Assembly: GCA_028695255.1 (NCBI GenBank) | Contig: JAQVJI010000006.1 | Location: forward strand, 1 to 41,682 | From: Chromatiales bacterium | GTDB taxonomy: Bacteria; Pseudomonadota; Gammaproteobacteria; Ectothiorhodospirales; Ectothiorhodospiraceae | Reading direction: 5' to 3' | Length of the DNA stretch: 41,682 nt | In this document: piece by piece, positions 32,184-41,682 of the stretch | Layout of the letters: every line of letters begins with the position of its first letter | How positions within the stretch are numbered: position 1 is the first letter of the stretch | Made by a program: the position numbers and the translations under genes | Notes under the pieces: generated by a model | What the model was told of the DNA's origin: nothing | Database searches by the model: none | What the model saw: the letters and a program-made list of their open reading frames with translations, nothing else

Positions 32184-33041
32184 TCAGTGACAGAACCGGT
32201 CGCGCGCGGCCTTGGCGTCCTGGAACAGGCGCAGCAGCGCCTGACCATCGCCGCGGGCGATCGCGTCCATGAGTTCGTCGAGGTCGCGCCGGTAACGTTG
32301 CGTGACCGTCAGCAGGGCGTCGCGGTTGGCGAGCGCGATGTCGCGCCACATCACGGGATCGCTGGAGGCGATGCGCGTGAAGTCGCGGAAACCGCCCGCG
32401 GCGTAGCGGAATATCTCGTCGCTGTCACTCATGCGCGACAGCGATTCGACCAGTGTGAAGGCCAGCATGTGCGGCAGATGGCTGGTGGCGGCCAGCACCT
32501 CGTCGTGATGCTCCACCGGCATTTCCTCCACCACCGCACCTGCCACCTCCCAGGCCGCACGCACGCGCCGGCGCGCGTCGTCCGCCGTCGTCGCAGTCGG
32601 CGTAAGGATCACGCGCCGACCCTGGAACAACTCGGCGAAAGCCGCCGTCGCACCGCTTCTTTCGGTGCCGGCGATCGGATGGCCCGGCACGAACCAGGGG
32701 GGCACTTCGCCGCAGGCCGCGCGCGCGGCCGCGACGACGCTGCCCTTGGCACTGCCGACGTCGGTGACCACCGCATCCGCCGCCAGCACATCGCGAATGA
32801 CGGCGAAGGTATCCTGCATCGCCCCGAGCGGCACTGCCAGCACGACGAAGTCGGCACCCTGCACCGCCTGCGCCGGATCGGTTTCGTAGCGATCGATGAT
32901 GCCGAGGCGCACGGCCTCGTCGAGGTTAGCCACACCCCGGCCGCAGCCGATCACCTCGCCGCAATACCCGGCGCGGCGCAGCGCCAGCGCCAGCGAACCG
33001 CCGATCAGGCCGACACCGATGATGGCCAGACGCCTGATCAT
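32184..33041 (-). CDS. tyrA: prephenate dehydrogenase
   Basis: This 285-residue enzyme converts prephenate to 4-hydroxyphenylpyruvate for tyrosine. The NAD(P) fold starts with IIGVGLIGGSLALALRR. PGHPIAGTERSGATAA holds the substrate-binding region, and ATSHLPHMLAFTLV the next. There is no chorismate mutase or ACT domain, so the protein is the minimal TyrA catalytic core. ATGA overlap with the hisC stop. Prephenate versus arogenate specificity cannot be read from sequence by eye. Confidence 0.95.
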   Translation of the reverse strand: MIRRLAIIGVGLIGGSLALALRRAGYCGEVIGCGRGVANLDEAVRLGIIDRYETDPAQAVQGADFVVLAVPLGAMQDTFAVIRDVLAADAVVTDVGSAKGSVVAAARAACGEVPPWFVPGHPIAGTERSGATAAFAELFQGRRVILTPTATTADDARRRVRAAWEVAGAVVEEMPVEHHDEVLAATSHLPHMLAFTLVESLSRMSDSDEIFRYAAGGFRDFTRIASSDPVMWRDIALANRDALLTVTQRYRRDLDELMDAIARGDGQALLRLFQDAKAARDRFCH

Positions 33042-34174
33042 GCGCCGAGCACCCGATCGAGGGCGGCGATGAAGCGCTGGTTTTCTTCCTTGCGACCGAC
33101 GGTCACGCGCAGGAACTGCGGCATCTCGTAGGCACCGACCGGACGCACGATCACGCCCTCGCGCAGCAGGCCGTCGTAGACCGCGCCGGCGGGCCGGCCG
33201 ACGTCGATCGACAGAAAATTGCCGACCGACGGAATGTAATACAGGCCGCGTTCACGGCAGGCGTCCGTGAGTTGCGCCAGCCCCGCGCGATTCACCGCAC
33301 GGCTCTCCCGCACGTGTGCCTCGTCCTCCAGTGCCGCGATCGCCGCCGCCTGTGCCGGCAGGCCGGTGTTGAAGGGCTGGCGCACGCGATTCAGCACGTC
33401 CGCCACCTGCGGGTGCGACACCGCATAGCCGACGCGCAGACCGGCCAGACCGTAGATCTTGGAGAACGTGCGCGTGACGATCAGGTTCGGGAATTCGGCG
33501 AGCCAGGCCATCGCGTCGGGATAGTTCTGTTCCTCGACGTACTCGAAGTATGCCTCGTCGACCACCACCAGCGTCTGCGCCGGCATCGAGGCGATGAAAT
33601 CGCGCAGCGCGGCGGCATCGACCCAGGTGCCGGTCGGATTGTTCGGATTGGCGATGAACACGACGCGCGTGTCACCGCTCACCAGTGCGGCCATCGCATT
33701 CAGGTCGTGGCCGTAGGGCTGGGCGTGATCGCGCGCATGGGCGGCGGCCACGCGCGCCTCGGCGCCGACTGCCTGCACCACGATCGGATAGACCGCGAAG
33801 GCATGACGCGAATACACCGCCGAGCGGCCGGGTCCGAGCCAGGCGCGCGCAATCAGTTCCAACACGTCGTTGGAACCGTTACCGAGCGTGACGCAGCCGA
33901 CCTCGACGCCGAGACGCCGGCCGAGTGCCTGCCGCAGCGCAAAGCCCGCACCGTCCGGATACAGCGCGACACCCTCCAGGGCACGGCGCGCGGCCTCCAG
34001 CCCCTTCGGGCTCGGACCGAGCGGATTCTCGTTCGAAGCCAGCTTGATCGAACCGCTGATACCGAGCTCGCGCTCCAGCTCTTCGATCGGCTTGCCAGGC
34101 TGATAGGGCGTCAGTTTCTGCACGCCGGTCAGGGCCAGCGCGACGAAGTCGGCGGAAATGGCGTCGTTGGACAT
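33038..34174 (-). CDS. hisC: histidinol-phosphate / aromatic aminotransferase
   Basis: This 378-residue class I/II aminotransferase has KLASNENPLGPSPKG, ANPNNPTGTWV and the PLP lysine in TRTFSKIYGLAGLRVGY. The family acts on histidinol phosphate and often on aromatic keto acids. Its place between pheA and tyrA suggests transamination of phenylpyruvate and hydroxyphenylpyruvate, as argued for HisC2 in Pseudomonas. No other his gene is nearby. The ATG at 34174 lies 13 bases after pheA. Confidence 0.93.
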   Translation of the reverse strand: MSNDAISADFVALALTGVQKLTPYQPGKPIEELERELGISGSIKLASNENPLGPSPKGLEAARRALEGVALYPDGAGFALRQALGRRLGVEVGCVTLGNGSNDVLELIARAWLGPGRSAVYSRHAFAVYPIVVQAVGAEARVAAAHARDHAQPYGHDLNAMAALVSGDTRVVFIANPNNPTGTWVDAAALRDFIASMPAQTLVVVDEAYFEYVEEQNYPDAMAWLAEFPNLIVTRTFSKIYGLAGLRVGYAVSHPQVADVLNRVRQPFNTGLPAQAAAIAALEDEAHVRESRAVNRAGLAQLTDACRERGLYYIPSVGNFLSIDVGRPAGAVYDGLLREGVIVRPVGAYEMPQFLRVTVGRKEENQRFIAALDRVLGA

Positions 34175-34187
34175 GAATGATCCGATG

Positions 34188-35273
34188 TCAGAGGACGGCG
34201 CGCGGATAGGAACCGAGCACGCGCAACATTTCGGCCTCGTTCTTGAGCACCGACAAAGCAGCGGCGACCTTCGGATCACGCTGATGGCCGTCGATGTCGA
34301 CGAAGAACACGTATTCCCAGTTCACGCAGTGCGAAGGCCGCGATTCGATGCGCGTGAGGCTCACGCCCCCGCGCGCGAAGGGTTCGAGCACGCGGAACAG
34401 CGAACCCGGCCGGTTCGGCGTGGTGATCATGAGCGAAGTCTTGTCCTGCCCGGAGGGTTCGGCGGCCTGACGACCGATGACCAGGAAGCGCGTCGTGTTG
34501 TCCGGGAAGTCCTCGATGTTCGAGGCGAGCGTCCCGAGTTCGTACAGGGCAGCGGCGGCCTCACCGGCGATCGCCGCCGTGTGCGGCTCCTTCGAGGCAC
34601 GGCGCGCGGCCTCGGCATTGCTGCTGACGGTAATGCGTTCGGCGCCCGGCAGATTGGCATCCAGCCATTCGCGGCATTGAGCGAAGGACTGCTGATGCGA
34701 ATACACGCGCTCGATCGCGACCGACGCGGTCTCGCGGCTCAGCAGATGATGGTGAATGCGCAGTTCCACCTCGCCGCAGACCTGCAACGGCGATTGCATG
34801 AAGCGATCCAGCGTATGCGTGACGACGCCTTCGGTGGAATTCTCGACCGGCACGACGCCGAAGCGCGCGGTCTGCGATTCGACCTCGCGGAACACCTCGT
34901 CGATCGAGGCCAGCGCGCGCGTGGCGACCGAATGGCCGAAGTGCTTGAGCGCGGCGGCCTGCGTGAACGTGCCTTCGGGTCCGAGGAAGGCGATGGTGAG
35001 CGGTTCCTCGAGTGCCAGGCAGGCCGACATGATCTCGCGGAACAGGCGCGCCGTTTCCTCGCCCGGCAGCGGTCCCGGATTGAGTTCCAGGATGCGGCGC
35101 AACACCTGCGCCTCGCGTTCCGGACGGTAGAACTGCGCCTCCGGATCGCTCTCGCGCTTGACCGTCGCGACCTCCTGCGCGCAGCGCGCTCGCTCGCTGA
35201 TCAGGCGCAGGATCTCATCGTCCAGCGCATCGATGCGCTGACGGATGACCTGCAGGCGATCCCGTTCGCTCAT
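34188..35273 (-). CDS. pheA: bifunctional chorismate mutase / prephenate dehydratase
   Basis: This 361-residue protein has three parts. The chorismate mutase helices are at about 1-90 (LQVIRQRIDALDDEILRLISERA, with YRPEREAQVLRR). The prephenate dehydratase is at about 92-270 (FLGPEGTFTQAAALKHFG, VPVENSTEGVVTHTLD and the catalytic Thr in NTTRFLVIG). The C-terminal ACT domain (NRPGSLFRVLEPFARGGVSLTRIESRP) senses phenylalanine. The ATG at 35273 gives the normal start. It follows serA by 14 bases. Confidence 0.96.
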   Translation of the reverse strand: MSERDRLQVIRQRIDALDDEILRLISERARCAQEVATVKRESDPEAQFYRPEREAQVLRRILELNPGPLPGEETARLFREIMSACLALEEPLTIAFLGPEGTFTQAAALKHFGHSVATRALASIDEVFREVESQTARFGVVPVENSTEGVVTHTLDRFMQSPLQVCGEVELRIHHHLLSRETASVAIERVYSHQQSFAQCREWLDANLPGAERITVSSNAEAARRASKEPHTAAIAGEAAAALYELGTLASNIEDFPDNTTRFLVIGRQAAEPSGQDKTSLMITTPNRPGSLFRVLEPFARGGVSLTRIESRPSHCVNWEYVFFVDIDGHQRDPKVAAALSVLKNEAEMLRVLGSYPRAVL

Positions 35274-35287
35274 GGCCGTGGCGATGG

Positions 35288-36451
35288 TTACAGGACGCGC
35301 ACGCGCAGCACGCCATCGATGGCCGCGATCGCATCGGCGGTGACGCCGTCGATCTCGGACTCGACGTCCATCAGGCTGTAGGCCAGTTCGCCGCGCGACT
35401 CGTTGACCATGTGATTGATGTTGATGCCGGCCTGACCCAGGACGTGCGAGATCTGACCCACCATGTCCGGCCGGTTGCGGTTGATGACGCACAGGCGTGC
35501 CCGCCCGTTGCGCGGCAGGAACACCTCCGGCAGGTTCACCGAATTGCGCACGTTGCCGTTTTCCAGATACTCGCGCAGCTGATCGGCGACGATGACGGCG
35601 CAGTTCTCCTCCGCCTCCACGGTCGACGCACCCAGATGCGGCAGCGTCACCACCTTGGGATGGCCCTTGAGCCGGTTGCTCGGGAAATCGCAGACGTAGG
35701 CGTGCACCTTGCCTGAATCCAGCGCGCCGATCACCGCCTCGTCGTCGATGATGCCCTCGCGCGCGAAGTTCAGCAGCACCACGCCGTCGCGCATCGATGC
35801 CAGACGCGCGTGGTTGACCAGATTGCGGGTGGCGTCGACCAGCGGCACGTGGAAGGTGATGAAGTCGCTGCGACTGAACAGGTCGTCGACGCTCACCGCC
35901 TGCTGCACGTCGGAGGCGAGCTGCCAGGCGCGCTGTACGGTGATCTGCGGATCGAAGCCGATGACATTCATGCCGAGCGCGCGCGCCGCATTGGCGACCT
36001 GCACGCCGATCGCGCCGAGACCAACCACCCCGAGCGTGCGACCGGGCAGCTCGAAGCCGACGTAGCGCTTCTTGCCGGCCTCGACCTGCTTGTGCAGCGC
36101 TTGATCGTCCCCGTCCAGATTGCGCGTGTAATCCCAGGCCTGGCAGATGTTGCGCGCGGCGAGCAGCATGCCGGCGACGACCAGTTCCTTCACCGCGTTG
36201 GCATTGGCGCCCGGTGCGTTGAACACCGCGATGCCGCGCTCGCTCATGCGTGGGATCGGGATGTTGTTGACGCCGGCGCCGGCACGACCCACCGCCTTGA
36301 CGCTCTCCGGCAGGTCCATGTCGTGCATGTTGGCCGAACGCACCATGACGGCGTCGGGCTGGGACATCTCCGAGGCGACCTCGTAATGGTCGCGCGGCAG
36401 GCGTTCCAGGCCCTTCACCGAGATGTTGTTGAGCGTGAGAATCTTGTACAT
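35288..36451 (-). CDS. serA: D-3-phosphoglycerate dehydrogenase
   Basis: This 387-residue enzyme oxidises 3-phosphoglycerate, the first step of serine synthesis. NAD-binding VVGLGAIGVQVANAARALGMNV, substrate-loop GRAGAGVNNI and the catalytic Arg/Glu/His region (LNFAREGIIDDEAV, TLPHLGASTVEAEEN) are present. The short C-terminus holds one ACT-like domain (LGQAGININHMVNESRGELAY), so serine feedback is possible. GGAG precedes the ATG. It follows serC by 69 bases. Confidence 0.95.
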   Translation of the reverse strand: MYKILTLNNISVKGLERLPRDHYEVASEMSQPDAVMVRSANMHDMDLPESVKAVGRAGAGVNNIPIPRMSERGIAVFNAPGANANAVKELVVAGMLLAARNICQAWDYTRNLDGDDQALHKQVEAGKKRYVGFELPGRTLGVVGLGAIGVQVANAARALGMNVIGFDPQITVQRAWQLASDVQQAVSVDDLFSRSDFITFHVPLVDATRNLVNHARLASMRDGVVLLNFAREGIIDDEAVIGALDSGKVHAYVCDFPSNRLKGHPKVVTLPHLGASTVEAEENCAVIVADQLREYLENGNVRNSVNLPEVFLPRNGRARLCVINRNRPDMVGQISHVLGQAGININHMVNESRGELAYSLMDVESEIDGVTADAIAAIDGVLRVRVL

Positions 36452-36520
36452 GGCTTGGCTCCGTGAGGAGAAAGGCGTGAGGCGTGAAGTGCGGCAAGCG
36501 CCCCCTCACGCATCACATGC

Positions 36521-37606
36521 TCATCCGTTGCGACGCATGAAATCGTGCATGAAATCGACCAGCGCCTGCACGCCGACCTCGGGCATCGCGTTATAGATGC
36601 TCGCGCGCATGCCACCGACCGAGCGATGACCCTTGAGTGTGGTCAGTCCGGCTGCCTTTGCCTGCTTGAGGAAGCCTTCGTCGAGTTCCGGATTGGCGAG
36701 CGTGAACGGCACGTTCATCCAGGAACGGCAGTGCTTCTCGACCGGATTGCGGTAGAAACCGCCGGAGCCGTCGATCGCGTCGTACAGCAGCTTCGACTTG
36801 CGTTCGTTGAGCGCCGCCATGCCGGCCAGTCCGCCCTGCTCCTTGATCCAGCGGAACACCAGACCGGCCAGATACCAGGCGTAGGTCGGCGGCGTGTTGT
36901 ACATGGATTCGTTTTCCGCCTGCACCCTGTAGTCGAACATGGTCGGCGTGCCCGGCAGCGTCTCGCCGAGCAGGTCCTCGCGCAGGATCACGACCGTGAG
37001 TCCGGCCGGTCCGATGTTCTTCTGCGCGCCGGCATAGATCAGACCGAACTTCGACACGTCGAGCGGACGCGACAGGATGTTGGAGGACATGTCCACCACC
37101 AGCGGCACGTCACCCGTTTCCGGGACGTACGGAAATTCGACACCGCGGATGGTCTCGTTCGGCGTGTAGTGCACGTAGGCGGCCTGCGGATCGAAGCGCA
37201 GTTCGGACGCCTGCGGCACGCTGGTGAAATTGCCGGCCGAGGTGTCGGCAACGACGTTGACCTTGCAGTAGCGCTTCGCCTCGGCGATCGCCTTCTTCGA
37301 CCAGTCGCCGGTGTTGAGGTAGTCGGCGCCGCTCTTCCCGCGCAGAAGGTTCATCGGCACCATCGCGAACTGGCTGCTGGCACCGCCTTGCAGGAACAGG
37401 ACCTTGTAGTTCGCCGGGATCGCCATCAGCTCGCGCAGATCGCGCTCGGCCTCGGCCGCGATACTCATGAACTCCTTGCCACGGTGACTCATTTCCATCA
37501 CCGACATGCCAGAGCCGTTCCAGTCCAGCATTTCCTCGCGCGCGCGTTCGAGCACCGCTTCGGGCAGCACGGCGGGGCCGGCGCTGAAATTGTAGACACG
37601 TGCCAT
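36521..37606 (-). CDS. serC: phosphoserine aminotransferase
   Basis: This 361-residue class V PLP enzyme makes phosphoserine and takes part in pyridoxine synthesis. NFSAGPAVLPEAVL starts the protein, and the PLP lysine is in IYAGAQKNIGPAGLTVVI. HRSVGGMRASIYNAMP closes it, with the phosphate-binding His-Arg. GGGAGA lies 9 bases before the ATG. It heads the serC-serA-pheA-hisC-tyrA-aroA-cmk run and is separated from gyrA by the palindromic element. Confidence 0.97.
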   Translation of the reverse strand: MARVYNFSAGPAVLPEAVLERAREEMLDWNGSGMSVMEMSHRGKEFMSIAAEAERDLRELMAIPANYKVLFLQGGASSQFAMVPMNLLRGKSGADYLNTGDWSKKAIAEAKRYCKVNVVADTSAGNFTSVPQASELRFDPQAAYVHYTPNETIRGVEFPYVPETGDVPLVVDMSSNILSRPLDVSKFGLIYAGAQKNIGPAGLTVVILREDLLGETLPGTPTMFDYRVQAENESMYNTPPTYAWYLAGLVFRWIKEQGGLAGMAALNERKSKLLYDAIDGSGGFYRNPVEKHCRSWMNVPFTLANPELDEGFLKQAKAAGLTTLKGHRSVGGMRASIYNAMPEVGVQALVDFMHDFMRRNG

Positions 37607-37643
37607 CAGACGTCATCTCCCAGGATGTTCAAAAGCGTTTCAT

Positions 37644-37787
37644 TTGCCACAGAGGAAAAGCGTTGCTCTCGCTGAGTGCGCCGGGACGCCGGGAAAACAA
37701 ACAGGCACCGACAAAAAATCCTTTCTCAGCGCCCCAGCGTACTCAGTGAGAGACTTCTTTGCTTTTTTCTCTGTGCCCTCTGTGGCC
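37644..37787. repeat. 144-bp imperfect palindromic intergenic element
   Basis: Outer arms are GCCACAGAGG (37646-37655) and CCTCTGTGGC (37777-37786). Inner arms at 37666-37696 and 37722-37752 are inverted copies of about 31 bases with several mismatches: CTCTCGCTGAGT against ACTCAGTGAGAG, then GCGCCGGGACGCCGGGAAA against TTCTCAGCGCCCCAGCGT. The right side contains an extra stretch of about 15 bases with CTCTGTG that the left lacks. The centre is A-rich. Dispersed intergenic repeats built on CTCTGTG and CTGAGT words are known in many bacteria. It fills the gyrA-serC gap. Confidence 0.75.
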
Positions 37788-37812
37788 GAATCTGTTTTTT
37801 TCCAGCGCCGGA

Positions 37813-40428
37813 TCAATCCTGATCTTCGGACGGTTCGTCGCCGGCCGGTTCCGCGTCATCCTCCGACATCGGTGCCTCCTCGTCGCCACCCAGATTCTCG
37901 ATGCGCGCGAGTTCGACCAGCAACTCGCCTTCGCTGAGCCGGATCAGGCGCACGCCCTGGGTATTGCGGCCGATGATCGAGATGTCGTCCACCGGCGTGC
38001 GCACGAGCGTGCCGGCGTCGGTGATGAGCATGAGTTCGTCGTCGTCCTTCACCAGCGTGGCGCCGACCAGCAGGCCGTTGCGGCCACCGGTCTGGATCGC
38101 GATCACACCCTGGCCGCCGCGCCCATGCAACGGGAAGTCGTCGACCGGGGTGCGCTTGCCGTAGCCGTTGCCGGTGGCAAGCAACACGGTCTCGCGCGCA
38201 GCTTCGCCACACTCGGTGACGATCAGCGCAATCACCCGCTGTCCGTCGGCGAGACGGACGCCTCGCACACCGGCCGCCGTGCGGCCCATCGGACGCACGT
38301 CGGACTCGCGGAAGCGGATTGCTTTGCCGGTATCGCTGAGCAGCATGATGTCACGCTCGCCGTCGGTGATCGCGACGTCGACCAGACGGTCGCCGTCGCG
38401 CAGATCGACCGCGATGATGCCGCTCGCCCGCTGATTGGAGAAACTCTTGAGCGGCGTTTTCTTCACGGTGCCCGAGGCGGTGGCCATGAAGATATAAAGG
38501 TGTTCGCTGTATTCGGCCACGGGCAGAATGGCGTTGATGCGTTCGCCCTCTTCCAGCGGCAGCAGATTGACCAGCGGCTTGCCGCGCGCGGTACGCCCGC
38601 CCTGTGGGAATTCGTACACCTTGAGCCAGTACACCTTGCCGCGGCTGGAGAAGCACAGGACGGTGTCGTGGGTGTTGGCGACGATCAGCTTCTCGACGAA
38701 ATCCTCTTCCTTCACCGAGGTGGCGGCCTTGCCGCGACCGCCGCGACGCTGGGCACGGTAATCGGCCACCGGCTGCGCCTTGGCATAACCGGCGTGCGAC
38801 AGCGTCACCACCACGTCCTCTTCCGTGATGAGGTCTTCCAGCGTCAGGTCGAGACGGTTGGCAACGATCTCGGTGCGGCGCGCATCGCCGTACTGCTCGC
38901 GGATTTCGACCAGTTCGTCGCGGATCACCTGCATCAGGCGGTCGGGGTTGGAGAGGATGTCCAGCAGGTCGTCGATCTTCGCCAGCAGTTCCTTGTATTC
39001 CTCGACGATCTTGTCCTGTTCGAGACCGGTCAGGCGGTGCAGGCGCAGATCCAGGATGGCCTGGGCCTGGGTTTCGGTCAGGCGATAGCCGTCCGCCTGC
39101 ATGCCGAACTCGGGCGCCAACCCTTCGGGACGCGAGGCACGGCTGCCGGTGCGCTCCAGCATCGCGGTGACGACGCCGGGTTCCCATACGCGCGCCACCA
39201 GGCGCTGCTTCGCCTCGGCCGGGCTCGGCGAGGTCTTGATGAGTTCGATCACCTGATCGATGTTGGCCAACGCAACGGCGAGACCTTCCAGCACATGGGC
39301 GCGCTCGCGGGCCTTGCGCAGGTCGAAGATCGTGCGCCGCGTCACCACCTCGCGACGATGGCGGACGAAGCATTCGAGAATCTGCTTCAGGTCGACCAGA
39401 CGCGGCTGGCCGTCGACCAGCGCCACCATGTTGATGCCGAATACGCTCTGCATCTGGGTGTGCTGGTACAGGTTGTTCAGCACCACCTCCGGCACCTCGC
39501 CGCGCTTGATCTCGACGACCATGCGCATGCCGTCCTTGTCCGACTCGTCGCGCAGTTCGGAAATGCCCTCGATCTTCTTTTCCTTGACCAGTTCGGCGAT
39601 CTTTTCGAGCAGCCGCGCCTTGTTCACCTGATACGGCAGTTCGGTGACGACGATCGACTGGCGTCCGCTGCGGTCGTCGGTTTCGACGTGCGAGCGGGCG
39701 CGTACGTAGATGCGGCCGCGGCCGGTCTTGTAGGCCTCGACGATGCCGCGTGCGCCGTTGATGATGCCTGCGGTCGGGAAGTCGGGGCCGGGTACGTATT
39801 GCATCAGCGCATCGATGCCGAGCGAGGGCGAGTCGATCAGCGCGATGCAGGCATCGACGACCTCGGTCAGGTTGTGCGGCGGGATATTGGTCGCCATGCC
39901 GACCGCGATGCCGGTGGACCCGTTGATCAGCAGGTTCGGCAGGCGCGCCGGCAGGATCGAGGGTTCGCGCTCGGAGCCGTCGTAGTTGGGTACGAAATCG
40001 ACCGTTTCCTTGTCGATGTCGGCCATCAGTTCGTGGGCGATCTTCGCCATGCGCACTTCGGTGTAACGCATCGCGGCCGGCGCATCGCCGTCGACCGAGC
40101 CGAAGTTGCCCTGACCGTCCACCAGCATGTAGCGCAGGCTGAAGGGCTGGGCCATGCGTACGATGGTGTCGTAGATCGCCGAGTCGCCGTGGGGGTGGTA
40201 CTTACCCATGACGTCACCGACGATGCGCGCCGACTTCTTGTACGGCTTGTTCCAGTCGTAGCCGCCCTCCTGCATGCCGTGGAGGACGCGCCGATGGACG
40301 GGCTTGAGGCCGTCGCGGACGTCCGGCAACGCGCGCCCGATGATCACGCTCATCGCGTAATCGAGGTAGGACTGACGCATCTCGTCTTCGAGGTTGACCG
40401 GGAGGACTTCTTTGGCGAAATCAGCCAT
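37813..40428 (-). CDS. gyrA: DNA gyrase subunit A
   Basis: This 871-residue protein is the DNA-cutting subunit of gyrase. The catalytic tyrosine is Y122 ([10 protein letters not shown]). The quinolone-determining region [17 protein letters not shown] keeps S83 and D87, the sensitive state. The GyrA box that wraps DNA is QRRGGRG, in the linker to the six-bladed C-terminal pinwheel. The C-terminus is an acidic tail ([22 protein letters not shown]), as in other proteobacterial GyrA. No good Shine-Dalgarno is seen. It lies between mtnA and serC as in Pseudomonas. Confidence 0.98.
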   Translation of the reverse strand: MADFAKEVLPVNLEDEMRQSYLDYAMSVIIGRALPDVRDGLKPVHRRVLHGMQEGGYDWNKPYKKSARIVGDVMGKYHPHGDSAIYDTIVRMAQPFSLRYMLVDGQGNFGSVDGDAPAAMRYTEVRMAKIAHELMADIDKETVDFVPNYDGSEREPSILPARLPNLLINGSTGIAVGMATNIPPHNLTEVVDACIALIDSPSLGIDALMQYVPGPDFPTAGIINGARGIVEAYKTGRGRIYVRARSHVETDDRSGRQSIVVTELPYQVNKARLLEKIAELVKEKKIEGISELRDESDKDGMRMVVEIKRGEVPEVVLNNLYQHTQMQSVFGINMVALVDGQPRLVDLKQILECFVRHRREVVTRRTIFDLRKARERAHVLEGLAVALANIDQVIELIKTSPSPAEAKQRLVARVWEPGVVTAMLERTGSRASRPEGLAPEFGMQADGYRLTETQAQAILDLRLHRLTGLEQDKIVEEYKELLAKIDDLLDILSNPDRLMQVIRDELVEIREQYGDARRTEIVANRLDLTLEDLITEEDVVVTLSHAGYAKAQPVADYRAQRRGGRGKAATSVKEEDFVEKLIVANTHDTVLCFSSRGKVYWLKVYEFPQGGRTARGKPLVNLLPLEEGERINAILPVAEYSEHLYIFMATASGTVKKTPLKSFSNQRASGIIAVDLRDGDRLVDVAITDGERDIMLLSDTGKAIRFRESDVRPMGRTAAGVRGVRLADGQRVIALIVTECGEAARETVLLATGNGYGKRTPVDDFPLHGRGGQGVIAIQTGGRNGLLVGATLVKDDDELMLITDAGTLVRTPVDDISIIGRNTQGVRLIRLSEGELLVELARIENLGGDEEAPMSEDDAEPAGDEPSEDQD

Positions 40429-40544
40429 TCAGCGGGCTACTCGAGGGGTTGTACGGGAACGGCGGAAAGCGCGCCGATAAAGCGTGTAACGATACCATAA
40501 TGGAGGGGGTAAGGGCAGGCCGCCGATGCGCCCACGGGCCGTCT

Positions 40545-40566
40545 GGATCGCGGCGCGAAGCGATCC
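40545..40566 (-). repeat. small hairpin after mtnA
   Basis: GGATCGC (40545-40551) and GCGATCC (40560-40566) form a 7-bp stem with an 8-base loop 20 bases after the mtnA stop. No U-run follows, so it is at best a weak 3'-end structure between mtnA and gyrA. Confidence 0.35.
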
Positions 40567-40585
40567 GGCAGGCACGGGAACGACT

Positions 40586-41632
40586 TCAGCCCGCCATATG
40601 ACGGGCAATCTTCGCCGCGTCCGGCGCCTCGATCACACCGCGCTCGGTCACGATGGCATCGATAAGATTCGCCGGCGTGACGTCGAAGGCCGGGTTCCAT
40701 GCCCCGGCGCCGGCGGCCGCGACCCGCTGACCGGCCAGCGTCAGCACCTCCGTCACCGGACGTTGCTCGATCGGAATCGCCGCGCCGTCCGGCGTTGCCG
40801 GATCGATGGTCGAGGTCGGTGCCGCCACCATGAACTTCACGCCATGATGGCGCGCCAGCACGGCCAATGAATAGGTGCCGATCTTGTTCGCAGTGTCGCC
40901 GTTGGCGGCGATGCGGTCTGCGCCGACGATCACCCAGCCCACCTTGCCGTCGCGCAGCAGACTGGCCGCCGCGCCCTCGCAGATCAGGTCGACCGGAATG
41001 CCGTCCTGTACCAGTTCCCAGGCCGTCAGGCGCGCGCCCTGGAGCCAGGGCCGGGTTTCGTCGGCATAGACATGCTTGATGCGTCCGCTTGCGTAGGCGC
41101 TGCGAATGACGCCCAGCGCCGTGCCATAACCACCCGTGGCGAGCGACCCGGTATTGCAATGCGTCAGTACCGCGTGGCCGGAAACCAGTGCGGCCCCGAG
41201 TTCGCCCATGCGATGGTTGGCCGCGATGTCGTCCGCATGGATGCGCCGCGCCTCGGCCAACAGCACCGGGACCGGATCGCCGTCGATGCCATCCATCAGG
41301 CGCCGCATCCGCTCCAGCGCCCAGAACAGGTTCACCGCCGTCGGCCGCGATGCCGCAAGGCGATCCAGATCGTCCTGCACGACGTCGCGCCAGGCCGCTC
41401 GATCGGTCTGCCAGGCGGCACGCGCGGCCAGGACGACGGCATAAGCGGCAGTGATGCCGATCGCCGGCGCACCGCGCACGACCATGTCGCGAATGGCCGC
41501 TGCGGCAGCACCGGCATCGGAAATGGCGATGCGCGTGTTCTGCGCCGGCAGCAGTCGCTGATCGAGCAGCAGGATGGCGTCATCGGACCACTCGATGGCG
41601 CGGACCGTGTCGTGCAAATGTCGGTTTGGCAT
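40586..41632 (-). CDS. mtnA: S-methyl-5-thioribose-1-phosphate isomerase
   Basis: This 348-residue member of the eIF2B-like family isomerises methylthioribose-1-phosphate to methylthioribulose-1-phosphate in methionine salvage. Landmarks are [37 protein letters not shown] with the active-site Cys, and [21 protein letters not shown] with the active-site Asp. Other mtn genes are not in the window. Its position before gyrA is the same as in Pseudomonas. The ATG at 41632 has no strong ribosome-binding site. Confidence 0.96.
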   Translation of the reverse strand: MPNRHLHDTVRAIEWSDDAILLLDQRLLPAQNTRIAISDAGAAAAAIRDMVVRGAPAIGITAAYAVVLAARAAWQTDRAAWRDVVQDDLDRLAASRPTAVNLFWALERMRRLMDGIDGDPVPVLLAEARRIHADDIAANHRMGELGAALVSGHAVLTHCNTGSLATGGYGTALGVIRSAYASGRIKHVYADETRPWLQGARLTAWELVQDGIPVDLICEGAAASLLRDGKVGWVIVGADRIAANGDTANKIGTYSLAVLARHHGVKFMVAAPTSTIDPATPDGAAIPIEQRPVTEVLTLAGQRVAAAGAGAWNPAFDVTPANLIDAIVTERGVIEAPDAAKIARHMAG

Positions 41633-41682
41633 GGCGCGGATTCTAGCGCAGTTCCGGCGTCATGCCTCGCAACCCTGGCCGA

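Noticed and set aside
37759-40500. A 913-codon open frame antisense to gyrA
   Set aside because: It lies wholly opposite gyrA, has the histidine-, valine- and aspartate-rich composition typical of antisense frames in GC-rich genes, has no recognisable domain, and gyrA is certain.
41633-41682. Features at the right edge
   Set aside because: The last 50 bases upstream of mtnA are too short to call a promoter or another gene.

Overview
This window is chromosomal housekeeping DNA from a GC-rich gammaproteobacterium. Gene order supports this: holB-pilZ-tatD behind a fab cluster, clpS-clpA next to infA, nudJ-mnmA-hflD, and the mtnA-gyrA-serC-pheA-hisC-tyrA-aroA-cmk-rpsA-ihfB-lapA-lapB run. Parts of it recall Pseudomonas and parts Escherichia. 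Taken together it fits best with a Chromatiales/Ectothiorhodospiraceae-like lineage, but that placement is inference. About 41 protein genes are supported. No rRNA, tRNA, CRISPR array, insertion sequence, phage gene or defence system is visible.

Layout from left to right: a radical-SAM KamA-family gene cut by the window edge (minus); a class V aminotransferase (plus); and a minus-strand operon reading leftward from about 10.6 kb, fabD-fabG-acpP-fabF-pabC-mltG-tmk-holB-pilZ-tatD. This operon joins fatty-acid elongation, folate synthesis, peptidoglycan trimming, dTMP and DNA synthesis and type IV pilus function. Divergent from it are infA and a cold-shock gene (plus), whose bidirectional terminator also faces clpA. 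clpS-clpA and icd follow on the minus strand.

From 15.9 to 24.3 kb the plus strand carries nudJ-mnmA-hflD-acnA, then a compact three-gene signalling unit: a small protein, an HDOD protein, and a GAF-like/GGDEF/EAL protein. galU faces this unit convergently.

From 24.4 kb to the right end everything is on the minus strand. Reading leftward the order is mtnA, gyrA, serC, serA, pheA, hisC, tyrA, aroA, cmk, rpsA, ihfB, lapA, lapB, pyrF, an exported helix-hairpin-helix protein and galU. serC and serA make serine precursors. aroA, pheA, tyrA and hisC carry the shikimate pathway through to Phe/Tyr. lapA/lapB and galU serve the envelope.

I found no convincing undescribed system. The points most worth a second look are small. 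They are a 144-bp imperfect palindromic element between gyrA and serC, a terminator-like hairpin directly upstream of galU, several strong intercistronic stems (acpP/fabF, rpsA/ihfB, icd/clpS), and the HDOD/GGDEF-EAL operon with its small first gene.
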